16,969 nt of DNA from Sedimentisphaerales bacterium (GCA_016928975.1 JAFGJR010000261.1:1-16969), one strand, 5' to 3'; numbered from the stretch's first letter, positions 1 through 9,119 are shown. Numbers and translations are program-made. The notes: generated from the sequence alone by a model not told the origin.

Positions 1-431
1 AGCCTACGGAGATCACTGCGGTGGGTCCATTTTCGATGCCGATTCTACTCCCCGACGTGGGGCCCTTTTACATGCCGATTTCCAGCTTTGCTCCCACTGA
101 ACGTGCCCAGTGGGTGATGTGGTTGTCTGCGAAAGAGAGGTTGAATTGTGAATGAGGACACGCGTGACAATGCTGTCGCGTTCCGGCGCATACGACCCTG
201 GCGTATCATAGGTTTCACGCTCGGCTCCTGGCCCTCGTGGCCTCGTGGTTTGTCTGGGGGCCGCTGGGGCGTTGAGATTGGCGACAGGAGCATGGAATCT
301 CCGCCGGACCCGTAGGCCGCCGGATACCGTCCCTTGGCTCCAGGGGCGTGGGTCTGGTGTGAGAATTGAATCGCTGTGGGGCGATTCGTCAGAACGGACG
401 AAGCATGGACAGTGCTATTAGCGGAACGAGA

Positions 432-659
432 ATGACCAATCGGACAAGTCCGTCGCTGATTCTTGTTCTGGCTGGTGTGGCTCTGATTGCCCTGGTGGCC
501 GGGCTTCACTGTCTTGCTGTTGCACCGTTTGGGTCGCTACGGGGGATTTTTTTTACATTTCTCTCTGGAATTGCATCCACATCCGACCCCTTCCGTCCGC
601 TTATAGGGGTAGCAGGGCGGAAGTCCGGACTACGCACCTATGCGCAACGGACGGCGTAG
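432..659 (+). CDS. Possible small membrane protein, weak candidate
   Basis: A 75-codon frame starting MTNRTSPSLILVLAG. Residues about 8-30 form one convincing hydrophobic segment, which would make a single-pass inner-membrane protein. The rest is not recognisable. An upstream ATG at 405 is also possible; neither start has a clear ribosome binding site. A run of eight T at 548-555 lies inside the frame, and third-position GC is lower than in the confident genes around it. It may therefore be a decayed gene or chance. No family is recognised and no function is proposed. Confidence 0.22.
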   Translation: MTNRTSPSLILVLAGVALIALVAGLHCLAVAPFGSLRGIFFTFLSGIASTSDPFRPLIGVAGRKSGLRTYAQRTA

Positions 660-760
660 CAACCCCCCGTTCAGCCGGGAGCACCTGGGACCTTGAGACA
701 GCCCCCGGCCTGCGCACACGCATAAGCTCTTTATCCACAACAACTTACAGAGATAGGGCC

Positions 761-797
761 ACAAGGGCCGGCGGCTCCGTTCTCCACCGGCCCTTGT
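761..797 (-). terminator. Strong hairpin downstream of the discoidin-type PD40 gene
   Basis: Arms ACAAGGGCCGG (761-771) and CCGGCCCTTGT (787-797) form a perfect 11-bp stem with a 15-nt loop. It lies 26 nt beyond the stop of the minus-strand gene ending at 823. No T-run follows on the minus strand, so it is not a textbook intrinsic terminator. It may stabilise the mRNA 3' end or act with Rho. Confidence 0.5.
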
Positions 798-822
798 GTA
801 TTTGCCAAGTGGGGATCGGACG

Positions 823-2703
823 CTATGGCTCGGCAGCAACGGCGGCTGAAGTGGTGTAGAAACGTACCTCGCTTAGACCGGTCTGTGCCTTCCCGCCCCA
901 GGTCTCAGTGATCGTTAGCTTGACGAACTTGACCGGGACGCCGTGGAAGTTGACCTTTGTGTTTGCCGCATAGCCGTCCTGGCCGGGTGCCTGAGCGAAT
1001 TCTGGCACTCCATCCAGCACTGTCCATGTCGTGCTGTCGGTGGAGTATTCGATCTTGACGGTCCTGGCTCCCAAGCCATTGACCGGCTCATCCGGAGCGT
1101 TGAAGTTCCAGACCCACATCTCATGTACCGTATATACATCGTCAAACGTGTACCGTATCCACCTCGGCTGTGACGTTCGACTGGGCGTGCGCCACATGTC
1201 GGTCGGAGCGGACGAGTGCAAGTCATCAGCGTCGAGGCCGGAACGATCAACGGTCCTTTCGGCCTCCATGCCAACTGAGAAGCTGGACGCCGAGGCCTGG
1301 ACGTTCTCGATGGGGCGCATGGCTGGTTCGGTTGTGAATTGCCAGACGGCGCCCTTGTAGATGGCAGGATCCGGCTCGGCGCTCACGAAGTCGATCCGCC
1401 AGTAGTAGGTCTGATCGAAGTCCAGGCCGCCTTCGGGATCGTATGTGGTTTCCACCTGCCCCTGGCTAACCAGTACCTCGCGCGGATCGCCTCGGCTGGC
1501 CTCGCTGACATCCAGGAAGGATGTCCCGAAATACACGTCCTGGGTCTCGGCGAATTGCGGCAACGTCCAGTTCAGGATCATGTTGAGCGGAAGGTCTGTG
1601 GCGTGCGGACTGGGACTCACGGCGAAGTCCCGCCCTTCGGTCGTCTCCAAGAAGACAGTCTGGTCGTGCACGTCCACGACGCCGTCGCCCCACGCCGTCG
1701 GACCGATGTCATACAGTGGGTCCTCTTCGCCCCAATGCTGTGTCATGGCGAAGTAGTCGTTTTCATCAGCTTTGCCGTCCCCGTTGAAATCGAGGATGGG
1801 AAGGACCTTCACCTGCCGCACGTCAAAGACGCCGAAGACGCTGTCCGCCCATGTGAAATAGTACGTGGAATCGGCCGCGGAGAAAGACAGGAGCCATTTG
1901 CCTCCCGACAGACTGATCGGCGTGAACAACACGGGTAATCCCCACGGGCTGTTGGTCGTTGTGCGGCTGCTGACATAGATATCGGGCCGCAGGTCCCCCC
2001 GGGAGAAATACAGCGACAGGCCATCGGGCGAGATGAACGGGCAGGATTCCACCTGTGTCGAGGTGCTGAAAGGCGCGCCGAGCAGCGTGCGCGGTCCCCA
2101 CCCGGCCAATTTGTCGGTACGCGTTATCACCCAGAGGGCGGAAGAACCGGACCGGTCGGACGCGAAGTACAATGACAACCCATCCGGTGACAGAGAAGGC
2201 TGATCCTCCCAGCTCGGCGTGTTGACGGCAGGGCCCAGATTCTGTCTCGCGCCCCAGGGATCGCTCTTCGTGGCTCGCTTCAACACCCACAGGTCGCCCC
2301 CTCCAAACCCGTTGGGGTCGGCGGGATAGCCTGGTTTCCAGAGCATCGGATGGCCCTCCCCGAGGTATAGCTCCAGCCCATCGGCGGAGAGGCACATGCT
2401 ACCGACCGGCCCACCGGCGTTGACCGGGGCCGGCAGGCGAACCGGGGTGCCCCAGGGTTGCTTGGTGGTTGACCGTTGTGCGACCCACAGGCCCGGGCAC
2501 TCACTGCCGGCGCTGTAGGTAAAGTACAGCTCCAGGCCGTCGGGCGAAATGTGGGACCCGCCCGCCCCCGGTCTGCTGACCTCGGGGATCGTGGTCGGCA
2601 CGTCGTACGTGAAGTCCGCTCTCGCGGTTTGGCCATAGCTCCAGAGGACCGCCAGAACCGCCCAGAGCGCTACTACCATTCTCGGATCACCTGTCTTGTT
2701 CAT
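823..2703 (-). CDS. Secreted PD40-propeller/dockerin/FN3-like/discoidin protein
   Basis: A 626-residue exported protein. Residues 1-29 are a signal peptide ending QTARA. Residues about 37-300 carry repeated PD40 (TolB/WD40-like) blades, seen as recurring SPDGLELYF, SADGLELYL and SPDGLSLYF. Residues 304-360 hold a dockerin-like calcium-binding pair (DFNGDGKADENDY and WGDGVVDVHD). Residues 361-458 are an FN3-like module (DVYFGTS, YYWRIDF), and 464-617 resemble F5/8 type C (discoidin) carbohydrate-binding domains. The ATG at 2703 is preceded by AAGGAAGG. It is the second of two tandem paralogues, 60 bp after the gene ending at 2764, with the same leader. Known roles of these modules are binding of glycans or protein partners at the cell surface; no catalytic domain is visible. 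The specific ligand is unknown. Confidence 0.85.
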   Translation of the reverse strand: MNKTGDPRMVVALWAVLAVLWSYGQTARADFTYDVPTTIPEVSRPGAGGSHISPDGLELYFTYSAGSECPGLWVAQRSTTKQPWGTPVRLPAPVNAGGPVGSMCLSADGLELYLGEGHPMLWKPGYPADPNGFGGGDLWVLKRATKSDPWGARQNLGPAVNTPSWEDQPSLSPDGLSLYFASDRSGSSALWVITRTDKLAGWGPRTLLGAPFSTSTQVESCPFISPDGLSLYFSRGDLRPDIYVSSRTTTNSPWGLPVLFTPISLSGGKWLLSFSAADSTYYFTWADSVFGVFDVRQVKVLPILDFNGDGKADENDYFAMTQHWGEEDPLYDIGPTAWGDGVVDVHDQTVFLETTEGRDFAVSPSPHATDLPLNMILNWTLPQFAETQDVYFGTSFLDVSEASRGDPREVLVSQGQVETTYDPEGGLDFDQTYYWRIDFVSAEPDPAIYKGAVWQFTTEPAMRPIENVQASASSFSVGMEAERTVDRSGLDADDLHSSAPTDMWRTPSRTSQPRWIRYTFDDVYTVHEMWVWNFNAPDEPVNGLGARTVKIEYSTDSTTWTVLDGVPEFAQAPGQDGYAANTKVNFHGVPVKFVKLTITETWGGKAQTGLSEVRFYTTSAAVAAEP

Positions 2704-2705
2704 CT

Positions 2706-2719
2706 GTCACCTTCCTTTC
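2706..2719 (-). promoter_or_regulatory. Shared leader/ribosome binding site, copy 1
   Basis: The 14 nt GAAAGGAAGGTGAC directly upstream of the ATG at 2703 recur exactly before the paralogue's ATG at 4440. The AAGGAAGG core is the ribosome binding site and fixes both starts. The identity indicates that the duplication included the leader, or that the leader is conserved for expression. Confidence 0.7.
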
Positions 2720-2763
2720 GTCGTTCATTTTGGGTTGGTGCAGCGCCGGGAGTCGTACCCCCT

Positions 2764-4440
2764 CTACGGCTGCACCGCCCGGTTGTAGATCCGTACGTCG
2801 TCAATCAGGCCGGTCCAGAACGTGGTGGTCCCGACGTACTTGCCGACACCGATTTGCAGGTTGCCGTTGGAGGCCGCCAGGTTCGGCTGCGTATCTCGGG
2901 CTACCTCTACCCCGTCCATCTGTAAGGTCCGATTCGTGCCGTCCCAGGTCAAGACCACACGATGCCACTGGTCATCGATGACGAAGGCACTTGAAGTCAG
3001 AGACTTGCCACTACGGCTGGTCGACTTCAGGTCCGTCGTCAACATGCCATCCTGATTCAAATGAAGCCAGTCCGCTCCCGACGCCTGCGACACGATCACC
3101 TGGCCCCGCGCTCCACCTTTGACCCAGGCAATGACACTGAACGGGCCCAGCGATGGATCAAGGACCAACAGCCCTGAGTGAACAAGATCATCCTTTCCAT
3201 CGAACGCCAGTGCGCCGCCGATCGTGCCCTCCGGCTCCCAGGCTGGGTTGCCCACTGTTACGCCGTCGTTCGTGCCTGCGCCATCATGTGCGGTCACGCC
3301 CTCCGTCTCGTCCAGCGCCCAGTGCAGGATCAGGGTCGGATCGAAGACCTCCTCCCCTATGTGCTCGGCAAGGACAATCAGGTCGTTCACATCCACGACG
3401 CCGTCACCCCATACCGACGGACCGATGTCGCACAACGACTCGTTCCCGCCCCAACACTTTGCCATTACGAGAACGTCTTTCCCCTCGACCTGACCGTCGC
3501 CGTTGAAATCGACGATGGGAAATACCTGTACCTGCCACAGGTCATAGACGCCAAAGACATTATCTGCCCGGGTGAAATAGAGTGTTGGGTCCGCCGCAGA
3601 ATAGGACAAGTGGTATTCAGCTATGGCGGAATTGACAGGCCGGAATAGCACGGGGATGCCCCAGGGCGACGTTGTGGCCTTGCGTTTGCTCACCCAGATG
3701 TCGCTGGTCATGGTGTAGGGCTGCATGCGAGAGAAGAACAGCGACAGACCATCGGGTGAGAGAAACGGGCAGTGTTCGTTATCCGAGGAGTTGACAGGTG
3801 AGCTGACATTCACGGGCGGCCCCCAAGGATTGCCTACGACTTGCCGGGTGACCACATACAGGTCCGAGTTGCCAAAACCTCCCGGCCTGTCCGAGTAGAA
3901 GTACAGCGACAGCCCGTCCGCTGAGATCGAGGGATGGTCTTCCGTATACGGAGTATTCACCTGAGATCCGACGTTCTGCGGATCACTCCAGGGATCCCCC
4001 GGCGTCGCTCGAATGGATAGCCACAGATCCCCCCCTCCGTATCCACTGGGATTCGGTTGACAACCCCGACGCTCATTAAGAACGGGCGCGTTGTCTGAGA
4101 AATACAGTTCCCGTCCATCGGGAGAGATACAGGGGACACCTACGGGGCCCGCCGAATTGACGGGCGGATCGACTCGCACTGGCCCGCGCCATGCATCTTG
4201 CGGTGTGGACCGTCTTGTGACCCACATGTCCCAACACGGATCTTCACCACCATGCGTGAAGTACAGTTCCAGACCGTCGCGCGAGATCTGCGGCCCACCC
4301 GAGTCAGGTCTACTGACGTTGGGCACCTTGGTCGCCTCACCGTAGACGCAATCTGCCCTGGCAGCTTGGCCACAGCTCCAGAGACCCGCCAGAACCGCCC
4401 AAAGCGTTGCCACTATTGTCGAGTAACCTATCTTGTTCAT
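2764..4440 (-). CDS. Secreted PD40-propeller/dockerin/LamG protein
   Basis: A 558-residue exported protein, paralogous to its downstream neighbour. Residues 1-29 are a signal peptide ending QAARA. Residues about 37-305 carry PD40 blades (ISRDGLELYF, SPDGRELYF, ISADGLSLYFYSDRPGG, LSPDGLSLFFS). Residues 310-361 hold two dockerin-like calcium loops (DFNGDGQVEGKD and WGDGVVDVND). Residues about 367-558 are a LamG/concanavalin-like jellyroll with the characteristic ends LHWALDETEG and GLIDDVRIYNRAV. The ATG at 4440 follows AAGGAAGG with good spacing. LamG domains commonly bind glycans or proteins; no enzyme motif is seen. A Cys follows the predicted cleavage site, but no lipobox is present. It probably shares a transcript with the gene ending at 823. 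Confidence 0.86.
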   Translation of the reverse strand: MNKIGYSTIVATLWAVLAGLWSCGQAARADCVYGEATKVPNVSRPDSGGPQISRDGLELYFTHGGEDPCWDMWVTRRSTPQDAWRGPVRVDPPVNSAGPVGVPCISPDGRELYFSDNAPVLNERRGCQPNPSGYGGGDLWLSIRATPGDPWSDPQNVGSQVNTPYTEDHPSISADGLSLYFYSDRPGGFGNSDLYVVTRQVVGNPWGPPVNVSSPVNSSDNEHCPFLSPDGLSLFFSRMQPYTMTSDIWVSKRKATTSPWGIPVLFRPVNSAIAEYHLSYSAADPTLYFTRADNVFGVYDLWQVQVFPIVDFNGDGQVEGKDVLVMAKCWGGNESLCDIGPSVWGDGVVDVNDLIVLAEHIGEEVFDPTLILHWALDETEGVTAHDGAGTNDGVTVGNPAWEPEGTIGGALAFDGKDDLVHSGLLVLDPSLGPFSVIAWVKGGARGQVIVSQASGADWLHLNQDGMLTTDLKSTSRSGKSLTSSAFVIDDQWHRVVLTWDGTNRTLQMDGVEVARDTQPNLAASNGNLQIGVGKYVGTTTFWTGLIDDVRIYNRAVQP

Positions 4441-4442
4441 CC

Positions 4443-4456
4443 GTCACCTTCCTTTC
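4443..4456 (-). promoter_or_regulatory. Shared leader/ribosome binding site, copy 2
   Basis: GAAAGGAAGGTGAC just upstream of the ATG at 4440, identical over 14 nt to the leader before 2703. It supports the chosen start and the tandem-duplication reading. Confidence 0.7.
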
Positions 4457-4495
4457 ATTGTTCTTCTTTCTGGTTTGTGTGGTCGATGGACTGGC

Positions 4496-4524
4496 GGAGG
4501 GCTACCGCCATTCAGTAGCCCTCC
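4496..4524 (-). terminator. Hairpin in the kinase-PD40 spacer
   Basis: GGAGGGCTA (4496-4504) pairs perfectly with TAGCCCTCC (4516-4524) around an 11-nt loop. It lies 274 nt past the kinase stop and 56 nt before the PD40 start. No T-run follows. It could end kinase transcripts or act as an attenuator in the PD40 leader. Confidence 0.35.
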
Positions 4525-4797
4525 ATAATCCGCAGTCCTACCCATCCGTTTGCGCATTGAGCCCTGGGTGTCTATGGCATCGGCGTGGGAACACAGTGAT
4601 GTGTCTCTTTCTGCACATGACGAGTCTTCCCTTCCCAGAAGACGCAACTGTTCTATCGATCTCCGTGCGCGCAAACCACCCACGCGCCACGAGACACCTC
4701 TGATTCCCACGCTCCTTATTCTCCCGCTCGCTCCCAGCGAAGCGGATACGGCTACGGCGGACTTCTTGTACCCATGTGCATCCTCCTGTGCGACAAG

Positions 4798-7700
4798 TCA
4801 ATTCTCTTTGGACTCGAACGTTTGCAGTCTTGCTCTCCATCGGGCGGCCAATTCCGTCCTGTCCTCATGCTCATGCTGCTTGACCATCTCAACGATGAGA
4901 TTCCGGTAGGACGGCACCTCGGCTGGAAACCGCTCCATGAGTTTCTCGGCGTACGGCGCGAGCAGCGCAGCCCCGTCGTGCATTCCGTTTGCGTAACACT
5001 CCTTCAGCCACCAGAAAAGCTCATAGCCAATGTGATGATCGTCGCTGGTCACGACGGTGTCGAACTGGCGCAGATCGGACTCGGCCTCATCGTCCCGGCC
5101 GGCGGACAGGTAGGCTACTGCCCGTTCGAGGTAGTTCTCCGGGTACTGGGGATCAGCGGCGATGGCGCGGTCGAGCTTCGCCAGCTCATGGGCGAACAAA
5201 TCTCCGCCGCGGACCTTGCGTCCCAGACGCTGGCTGATCAGACGGTTGGGGTCGGCCCGGAGGATCCAGATCTCTGCGTTGGCAACGATGGCGATCTTGG
5301 ACCCGTCGGGTGACCAGAGAATCTGACGCGCAGGATGGTCGAGCATCTCGTAGAGCTCTCCCGTCTCAGTGTCGAGGATGAACGTGCCCGTCAGGATGTA
5401 GGACCACCAGGACGCAAAGGACAACTCCTTTCCGCTGGGAGACCGGTGCAATTGCCAGTGACCCACCGGCCAGGGCGAGGGACAGCGATGGCGTATCGAT
5501 CGAGACGCAAGATCCACGATGCGGATGCCCGTCGGCCACCCCAGAGCCATCCAGCCCTGCTGCTCGCAGGGGAGAAAAGAGCCCACCGACGGCATCACCT
5601 CGACGGGCTTCGAATCCGGATCGCGGAGGTCGAGGCGACATAGCACGCCGGTCGCCGGTGCGGTCTGGAAGTACAAGTGCTGGGAGTCCTGCGACCATTG
5701 CACTAATCTCTCCCCCCGAGCCCCGATCCGCGTCGGGCTGCCATCGGGGGAGACGAGCCATAGGTTGCGATCCTTGTCGGACAGGGCAATGTACTTGCCG
5801 TCCGGTGACCAAGCCGGGAGCCCCCAAGAGCTAACCGGGACGCGTTGCCCCTGGCCCGATTCGACATCGATGGCCTTCAAGGAGGAACCGCCAAAGAGAC
5901 CAGGGACAGCGTCCCGGATGGTCCGGCCCACCGCCCCAAAGAGGCCACAGCAACCGCAGAGCAATCGTTTGCTATCGGGTGACCAGCAGAATACCACGGA
6001 GCCCTGCCTTGGCATTCCAGGGATCTGTACCGCGTTGCGAACGAGAAAGCTGTAGCAGTCGATTGCCCTGCGAATCGCTGGGAATGGAGCTTGATCGGCC
6101 ATCTCCGCGGGGATTCGGAAGGTCAGACCGGTCCGCAGCGCCTGGAACACATAGCCGGCCAGCCACGTCCGGGCCAATTGATCCCAAGAGGGACTCGTCT
6201 GGACGATGAGACGATACTCCCGCTTCACGCCCGCGTAGTCCTCCTGGGCCAACAAGCAGACGACGATCCAGCAGCGGTAGTCCATCTCCTGCGGGCACGA
6301 TTCTGTCAGGCGCCGGGCATCCTGCAGGGCGGAGGCATAGTCCCCCCGGCGGACCTGCGTCGTGTACCTCTGCTCGAGGGCGTCGATGCGCTGGGAGGCC
6401 TCTTCACACAAGTCCAGAGCACGGTTGTGGTCATCGAGAGCGGTCTCCAGTTGTCCGGATTCACGCCGCTGCACCGCGCGCAACGCGTAGCCCAGGTAGT
6501 TCTTCGGGCGCAAAGCGATCATGACGGCCACATCCTCGACCGCCTTTTCGTCCTCGGCCCGGCAGTAGTAAATCAGGGCCCGCGCTTTACGGGCGGGATA
6601 GTGCGACGGATCCAGGGCAATGGCCCGATCCAGCCAGGCCAAGGACTCCTCCTGGTCCGCTGCTGTCATGGCCCGCAGGGTGTAGGCCTCGGCTGTCTCT
6701 GGGAGCATGGAAGTGGCCATGGCCTCGTGCTCTGCAGCCTTGGCCTGGTCCCGACCAAGGTTGGCTCGAGCCAACAAGTAGTGAGCCGTGGCGGCAATCT
6801 CGGGATCGGCCTGGGTGAGTGCAAGCAGATCCGCCTGGGCCTGTGGACCGCGCCCGAGTTCGATGAGCAACTGGGCGTGGAAGAGGTGCGCCCTGGGGCC
6901 CAGATCCCGTTCCTGGAATGCGCCCTCGAGCTCTTCCAACGCTGCCAGGTGTTGTCCCTGGTTGTAGAGCCTTTGTGCGACGGCGAGCTTGCGGTCCATG
7001 TCAACCTGATTCTCCAACGTCGAGGCTGTATGAATCGCTCGCCGCATCCGGACATACAGCGATGTGCTGACGGCTGTGGCCGTGACCAGTGCTATCGCCA
7101 GGGCGATGAGTATCGCTGCAAGCTTCCCGTGCCGCTGGAGGAGCTTCTTGCCCCGATACCACCCGCTGGGTGGTCGGGCAAAGACTGGTTCGCAGTCCAG
7201 ATGTCGTTGGATATCTTCCGCCAGGCCGCTCGGGGTCTCGTACCGACGCCCCCGGCCTTTCTCCAGGGACTTCATCACGATCCAGTCGAGATCGCCGCGA
7301 ATGGACCTTCTCAACAGATCGGGAGTCGAACTACGATGCTTGGCGACACCGGTCAGCGTATCGCCGAGGGTACTGAGCTTCGTAGAAGGCTTAGCAGGCT
7401 CCTGTTCGCGGATGATGCGTTGCATCTCGATGTAGCCGGCCTTGCGAAGCTCTTCTTCGCTGAAGGGAGTCGTACCGGTCAGCAGCTCATAGAGCAACAC
7501 ACCCAACGAGTAGATGTCGGAGCGGGTGTCGATGTCCAGATCACTCAGCTCCGCCTGCTCGGGACTCATGTAGGCCGGGGTGCCGATGATATGCGCGTAG
7601 CGGGTGAAGAGGGTCTTTTCCGTGAGCTTCTGGTTGATCGCCTTGGCGATGCCGAAGTCGATCACCTTGGGGACTGGCTTGCCGTCATGGTGCGTGACCA

Positions 7701-8334
7701 TGACATTGGAAGGCTTGATATCCCGGTGGATAATGCCTTTTTGATGAGCGTGCTGGACGGCGTGGCAGACCTGAACGAATAGGGCCAATCGGTCTTTGGT
7801 GCTCAGGTTGTTCTTGTCGCAGTACTCAGTAATGGAGACGCCTGTGACCAGCTCCATGACAAAGTACGGCCGGCCGGTCTCGGTTGCCCCGGCATCGAGG
7901 ACTCTGGCGATACTGGGGTGGTCCATCAGGGCCAGAGCCTGTCTCTCCGCCTCGAAGCGGGCGATGACCTGGCGGGTGTCCATGCCCAGCTTGATGATCT
8001 TGAGGGCCACCCTGCGGCGGATCGGCTGCTCCTGCTCGGCCATGTAGACCACTGCCATGCCCCCTTCGCCGATTCTCTCCAGGAGCTTGTACCGCCCGAT
8101 GACCGTGCCGGGTCCCTCGGCCACTGGGGGCTCATCGAGGATGTCCGGACCGAAGAGTGGAGCTTCGAGGAAATCGCCGACTTTGTCCTCCAGTTGAAGC
8201 AGCGATTCGACCTCACCCCTAAGCTGGGCGTTGTCTCCACAGGCGTCGTCCAGGTAAGCCGCTCGTTCCTCTGGCCTGTCTTTGGCCATCGCCTCGGAGA
8301 GGATCACCTTGATGTCTCTGGCTTGTTCACCCAC
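4798..8334 (-). CDS. Transmembrane Ser/Thr protein kinase with TPR and propeller sensor region
   Basis: A 1178-residue protein kinase of the PknB/Hanks type. The cytoplasmic part has the glycine loop [10 protein letters not shown] (88-97), catalytic Lys112 (VALKII), HRDIKPSN (203-210), DFG (226-228) and TPAYMSPEQ (252-260), so it should be active. One membrane helix spans about 404-427. The remainder, predicted outside the membrane, has TPR-like repeats (about 445-720), a PD40/TolB-like propeller (about 778-1027; [26 protein letters not shown]) and a final TPR (about 1050-1095). The start is GTG at 8334, with AAGGAG seven nt upstream. It lies 97 nt after an ECF sigma gene. Such ECF/kinase pairs are common in planctomycetes, and phosphorylation of the sigma factor or its partners is the expected role. 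The signal it senses is unknown. Confidence 0.93.
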   Translation of the reverse strand: MGEQARDIKVILSEAMAKDRPEERAAYLDDACGDNAQLRGEVESLLQLEDKVGDFLEAPLFGPDILDEPPVAEGPGTVIGRYKLLERIGEGGMAVVYMAEQEQPIRRRVALKIIKLGMDTRQVIARFEAERQALALMDHPSIARVLDAGATETGRPYFVMELVTGVSITEYCDKNNLSTKDRLALFVQVCHAVQHAHQKGIIHRDIKPSNVMVTHHDGKPVPKVIDFGIAKAINQKLTEKTLFTRYAHIIGTPAYMSPEQAELSDLDIDTRSDIYSLGVLLYELLTGTTPFSEEELRKAGYIEMQRIIREQEPAKPSTKLSTLGDTLTGVAKHRSSTPDLLRRSIRGDLDWIVMKSLEKGRGRRYETPSGLAEDIQRHLDCEPVFARPPSGWYRGKKLLQRHGKLAAILIALAIALVTATAVSTSLYVRMRRAIHTASTLENQVDMDRKLAVAQRLYNQGQHLAALEELEGAFQERDLGPRAHLFHAQLLIELGRGPQAQADLLALTQADPEIAATAHYLLARANLGRDQAKAAEHEAMATSMLPETAEAYTLRAMTAADQEESLAWLDRAIALDPSHYPARKARALIYYCRAEDEKAVEDVAVMIALRPKNYLGYALRAVQRRESGQLETALDDHNRALDLCEEASQRIDALEQRYTTQVRRGDYASALQDARRLTESCPQEMDYRCWIVVCLLAQEDYAGVKREYRLIVQTSPSWDQLARTWLAGYVFQALRTGLTFRIPAEMADQAPFPAIRRAIDCYSFLVRNAVQIPGMPRQGSVVFCWSPDSKRLLCGCCGLFGAVGRTIRDAVPGLFGGSSLKAIDVESGQGQRVPVSSWGLPAWSPDGKYIALSDKDRNLWLVSPDGSPTRIGARGERLVQWSQDSQHLYFQTAPATGVLCRLDLRDPDSKPVEVMPSVGSFLPCEQQGWMALGWPTGIRIVDLASRSIRHRCPSPWPVGHWQLHRSPSGKELSFASWWSYILTGTFILDTETGELYEMLDHPARQILWSPDGSKIAIVANAEIWILRADPNRLISQRLGRKVRGGDLFAHELAKLDRAIAADPQYPENYLERAVAYLSAGRDDEAESDLRQFDTVVTSDDHHIGYELFWWLKECYANGMHDGAALLAPYAEKLMERFPAEVPSYRNLIVEMVKQHEHEDRTELAARWRARLQTFESKEN

Positions 8335-8431
8335 GACACAACTCCTTCTCTACCCTCAATGCGGAATTCCAATGGAAAATGGGACAGGAAAAACCACGCG
8401 AGCCCAGGAATCTATCATTGAATGACCGACG

Positions 8432-9001
8432 TCACTCGTGCGGCCCGTCGTCTCGGGTCACCTCCCGATAGAGCCACAGACGCGCGTAGTTCCAGTATCT
8501 GCCGGCGGTCCGACGCGAGACACCCTTGGCTTGTGCGGCCTGCTCCAGAGTGAGCCCCCCGAAATAGCGGAGTTTCACGATCTCGGTGACCTCTGGATCT
8601 TCCTGAGCCAGCTTCGTGAGAGCCTCGTCCAGCTTCAGAAGGTCGTCCGATTGCTCAAGGACGGGGACCTCCAGATCGTCGATTTCCCGTCTTTGGCGGC
8701 TGCCGCCGTGCCTCTGTGTCTTCTTGTGTCGTGCATTATCGATCAGGATGCGGCGCATCGCCTCAGCCGCGGCCGAGAAGAAATGGCCGCGGTTGGCCCA
8801 GCTTCGCGATTCGTCCCCGATCAGCCGCAGGTAGGCCTCGTGCACCAGGGCAGTCGCTTGCAGGGTCTGGCCGGGAGGCTCATGCGACAGCCTCTGCGCG
8901 GCCAGCAGACGAAGCTCCTCGTAGACCAGTGGCAACAACTCGTCTGTGGCGCGTGCGTCCCCCCGTTCAATGGCGTTCAAGATACGTGTGACGTCACTCA
9001 T
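8432..9001 (-). CDS. ECF sigma factor, TIGR02999-type, kinase-linked
   Basis: A 189-residue RNA polymerase sigma factor of the ECF subfamily found mostly in planctomycetes and acidobacteria. Region 2 spans about 14-92 (ELLPLVYEELRLLA, TALVHEAYLRL, NRGHFFSAAAEAMRRIL). Region 4 spans about 125-180 (DPEVTEIVKLRYFGGLTLEQ, GVSRRTAGRYWNYARLWL). I chose the ATG at 9001 (MSDVTRI) because it gives the usual family length; a TTG ten codons upstream is possible but unlikely. Neither start has a strong ribosome binding site. No anti-sigma gene adjoins it. The next gene is a Ser/Thr kinase, so control by phosphorylation is likely. The target promoters are unknown; the repeat at 9020-9113 is a candidate for autoregulation. 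Confidence 0.92.
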   Translation of the reverse strand: MSDVTRILNAIERGDARATDELLPLVYEELRLLAAQRLSHEPPGQTLQATALVHEAYLRLIGDESRSWANRGHFFSAAAEAMRRILIDNARHKKTQRHGGSRQRREIDDLEVPVLEQSDDLLKLDEALTKLAQEDPEVTEIVKLRYFGGLTLEQAAQAKGVSRRTAGRYWNYARLWLYREVTRDDGPHE

Positions 9002-9019
9002 ATGGTACGGACTGGTCGG

Positions 9020-9035
9020 GGCGGGTTTCAAGCGC
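9020..9035. repeat. 16-bp direct repeat upstream of the sigma gene, proximal copy
   Basis: GGCGGGTTTCAAGCGC on the plus strand, 18 bp outside the ATG of the leftward ECF sigma gene. It matches the copy at 9098-9113 at 15 of 16 positions, with start points 78 bp apart. On the minus strand each copy contains TTGAAA, which resembles a sigma-70 -35 box. It is a possible operator or tandem promoter element. Confidence 0.55.
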
Positions 9036-9097
9036 GCCTGTGCGCAAAGCCGCCCTTATGGCTCAGGTCTCTGACGGTCCATTCTCCGCAGAAAGGT

Positions 9098-9113
9098 GGC
9101 GGTTTTCAAGCGC
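9098..9113. repeat. 16-bp direct repeat upstream of the sigma gene, distal copy
   Basis: GGCGGTTTTCAAGCGC, 15 of 16 identical to 9020-9035. On the minus strand, TTGAAA is followed after 17 nt by GAGAAT, a weak -10, so this copy could drive the ECF/kinase genes. Confidence 0.5.
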
Positions 9114-9119
9114 AAAGGG

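Larger units (their letters stand above)
1..822. other. Region without a confident gene (left edge)
   Basis: I see no recognisable gene here. Frame 3 is open from the window edge to a TGA at 153-155 (50 codons) and could be the tail of a gene lying outside, but nothing in it is recognisable. Next to it, a GTG/ATG overlap at about 148-154 starts a short frame that soon ends. A weak membrane-protein candidate (432-659), a possible pseudoknot (623-659), one DnaA-box-like 9-mer (731-739) and a strong hairpin (761-797) are listed separately. The long minus-strand frame across 45-509 has low-complexity, basic, shadow-like composition and was left out. Confidence 0.5.
4441..4797. other. Gene-free spacer between kinase and PD40 genes
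   Basis: This 357-bp spacer lies between two minus-strand genes. It holds the PD40 leader, a 9-bp-stem hairpin (4496-4524) and, just after the kinase stop, a consensus AGGAGG followed by a 7-codon frame (4752-4775). I found no sigma-70-like promoter that I could defend. A 100-codon minus frame crosses the spacer but is rich in Arg and Cys and matches nothing I recognise. Confidence 0.5.

Noticed and set aside
48..69. CCCC/GGGG hairpin followed by TTTT as a terminator
   Set aside because: Only four base pairs with a short T-run, and no confident upstream gene.
45..509. 154-codon minus-strand frame near the left edge
   Set aside because: Low-complexity composition rich in His, Arg, Ser and Pro, no start signal and no recognisable domain.
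4538..4840. 100-codon minus-strand frame in the kinase-PD40 spacer
   Set aside because: It overlaps the kinase C-terminus in another frame, is rich in Arg and Cys and matches no family I recognise.
6091..7782. 563-codon plus-strand frame opposite the kinase gene
   Set aside because: It is exactly antisense to coding sequence with clear kinase and TPR motifs. Its length reflects GC-rich codon structure.
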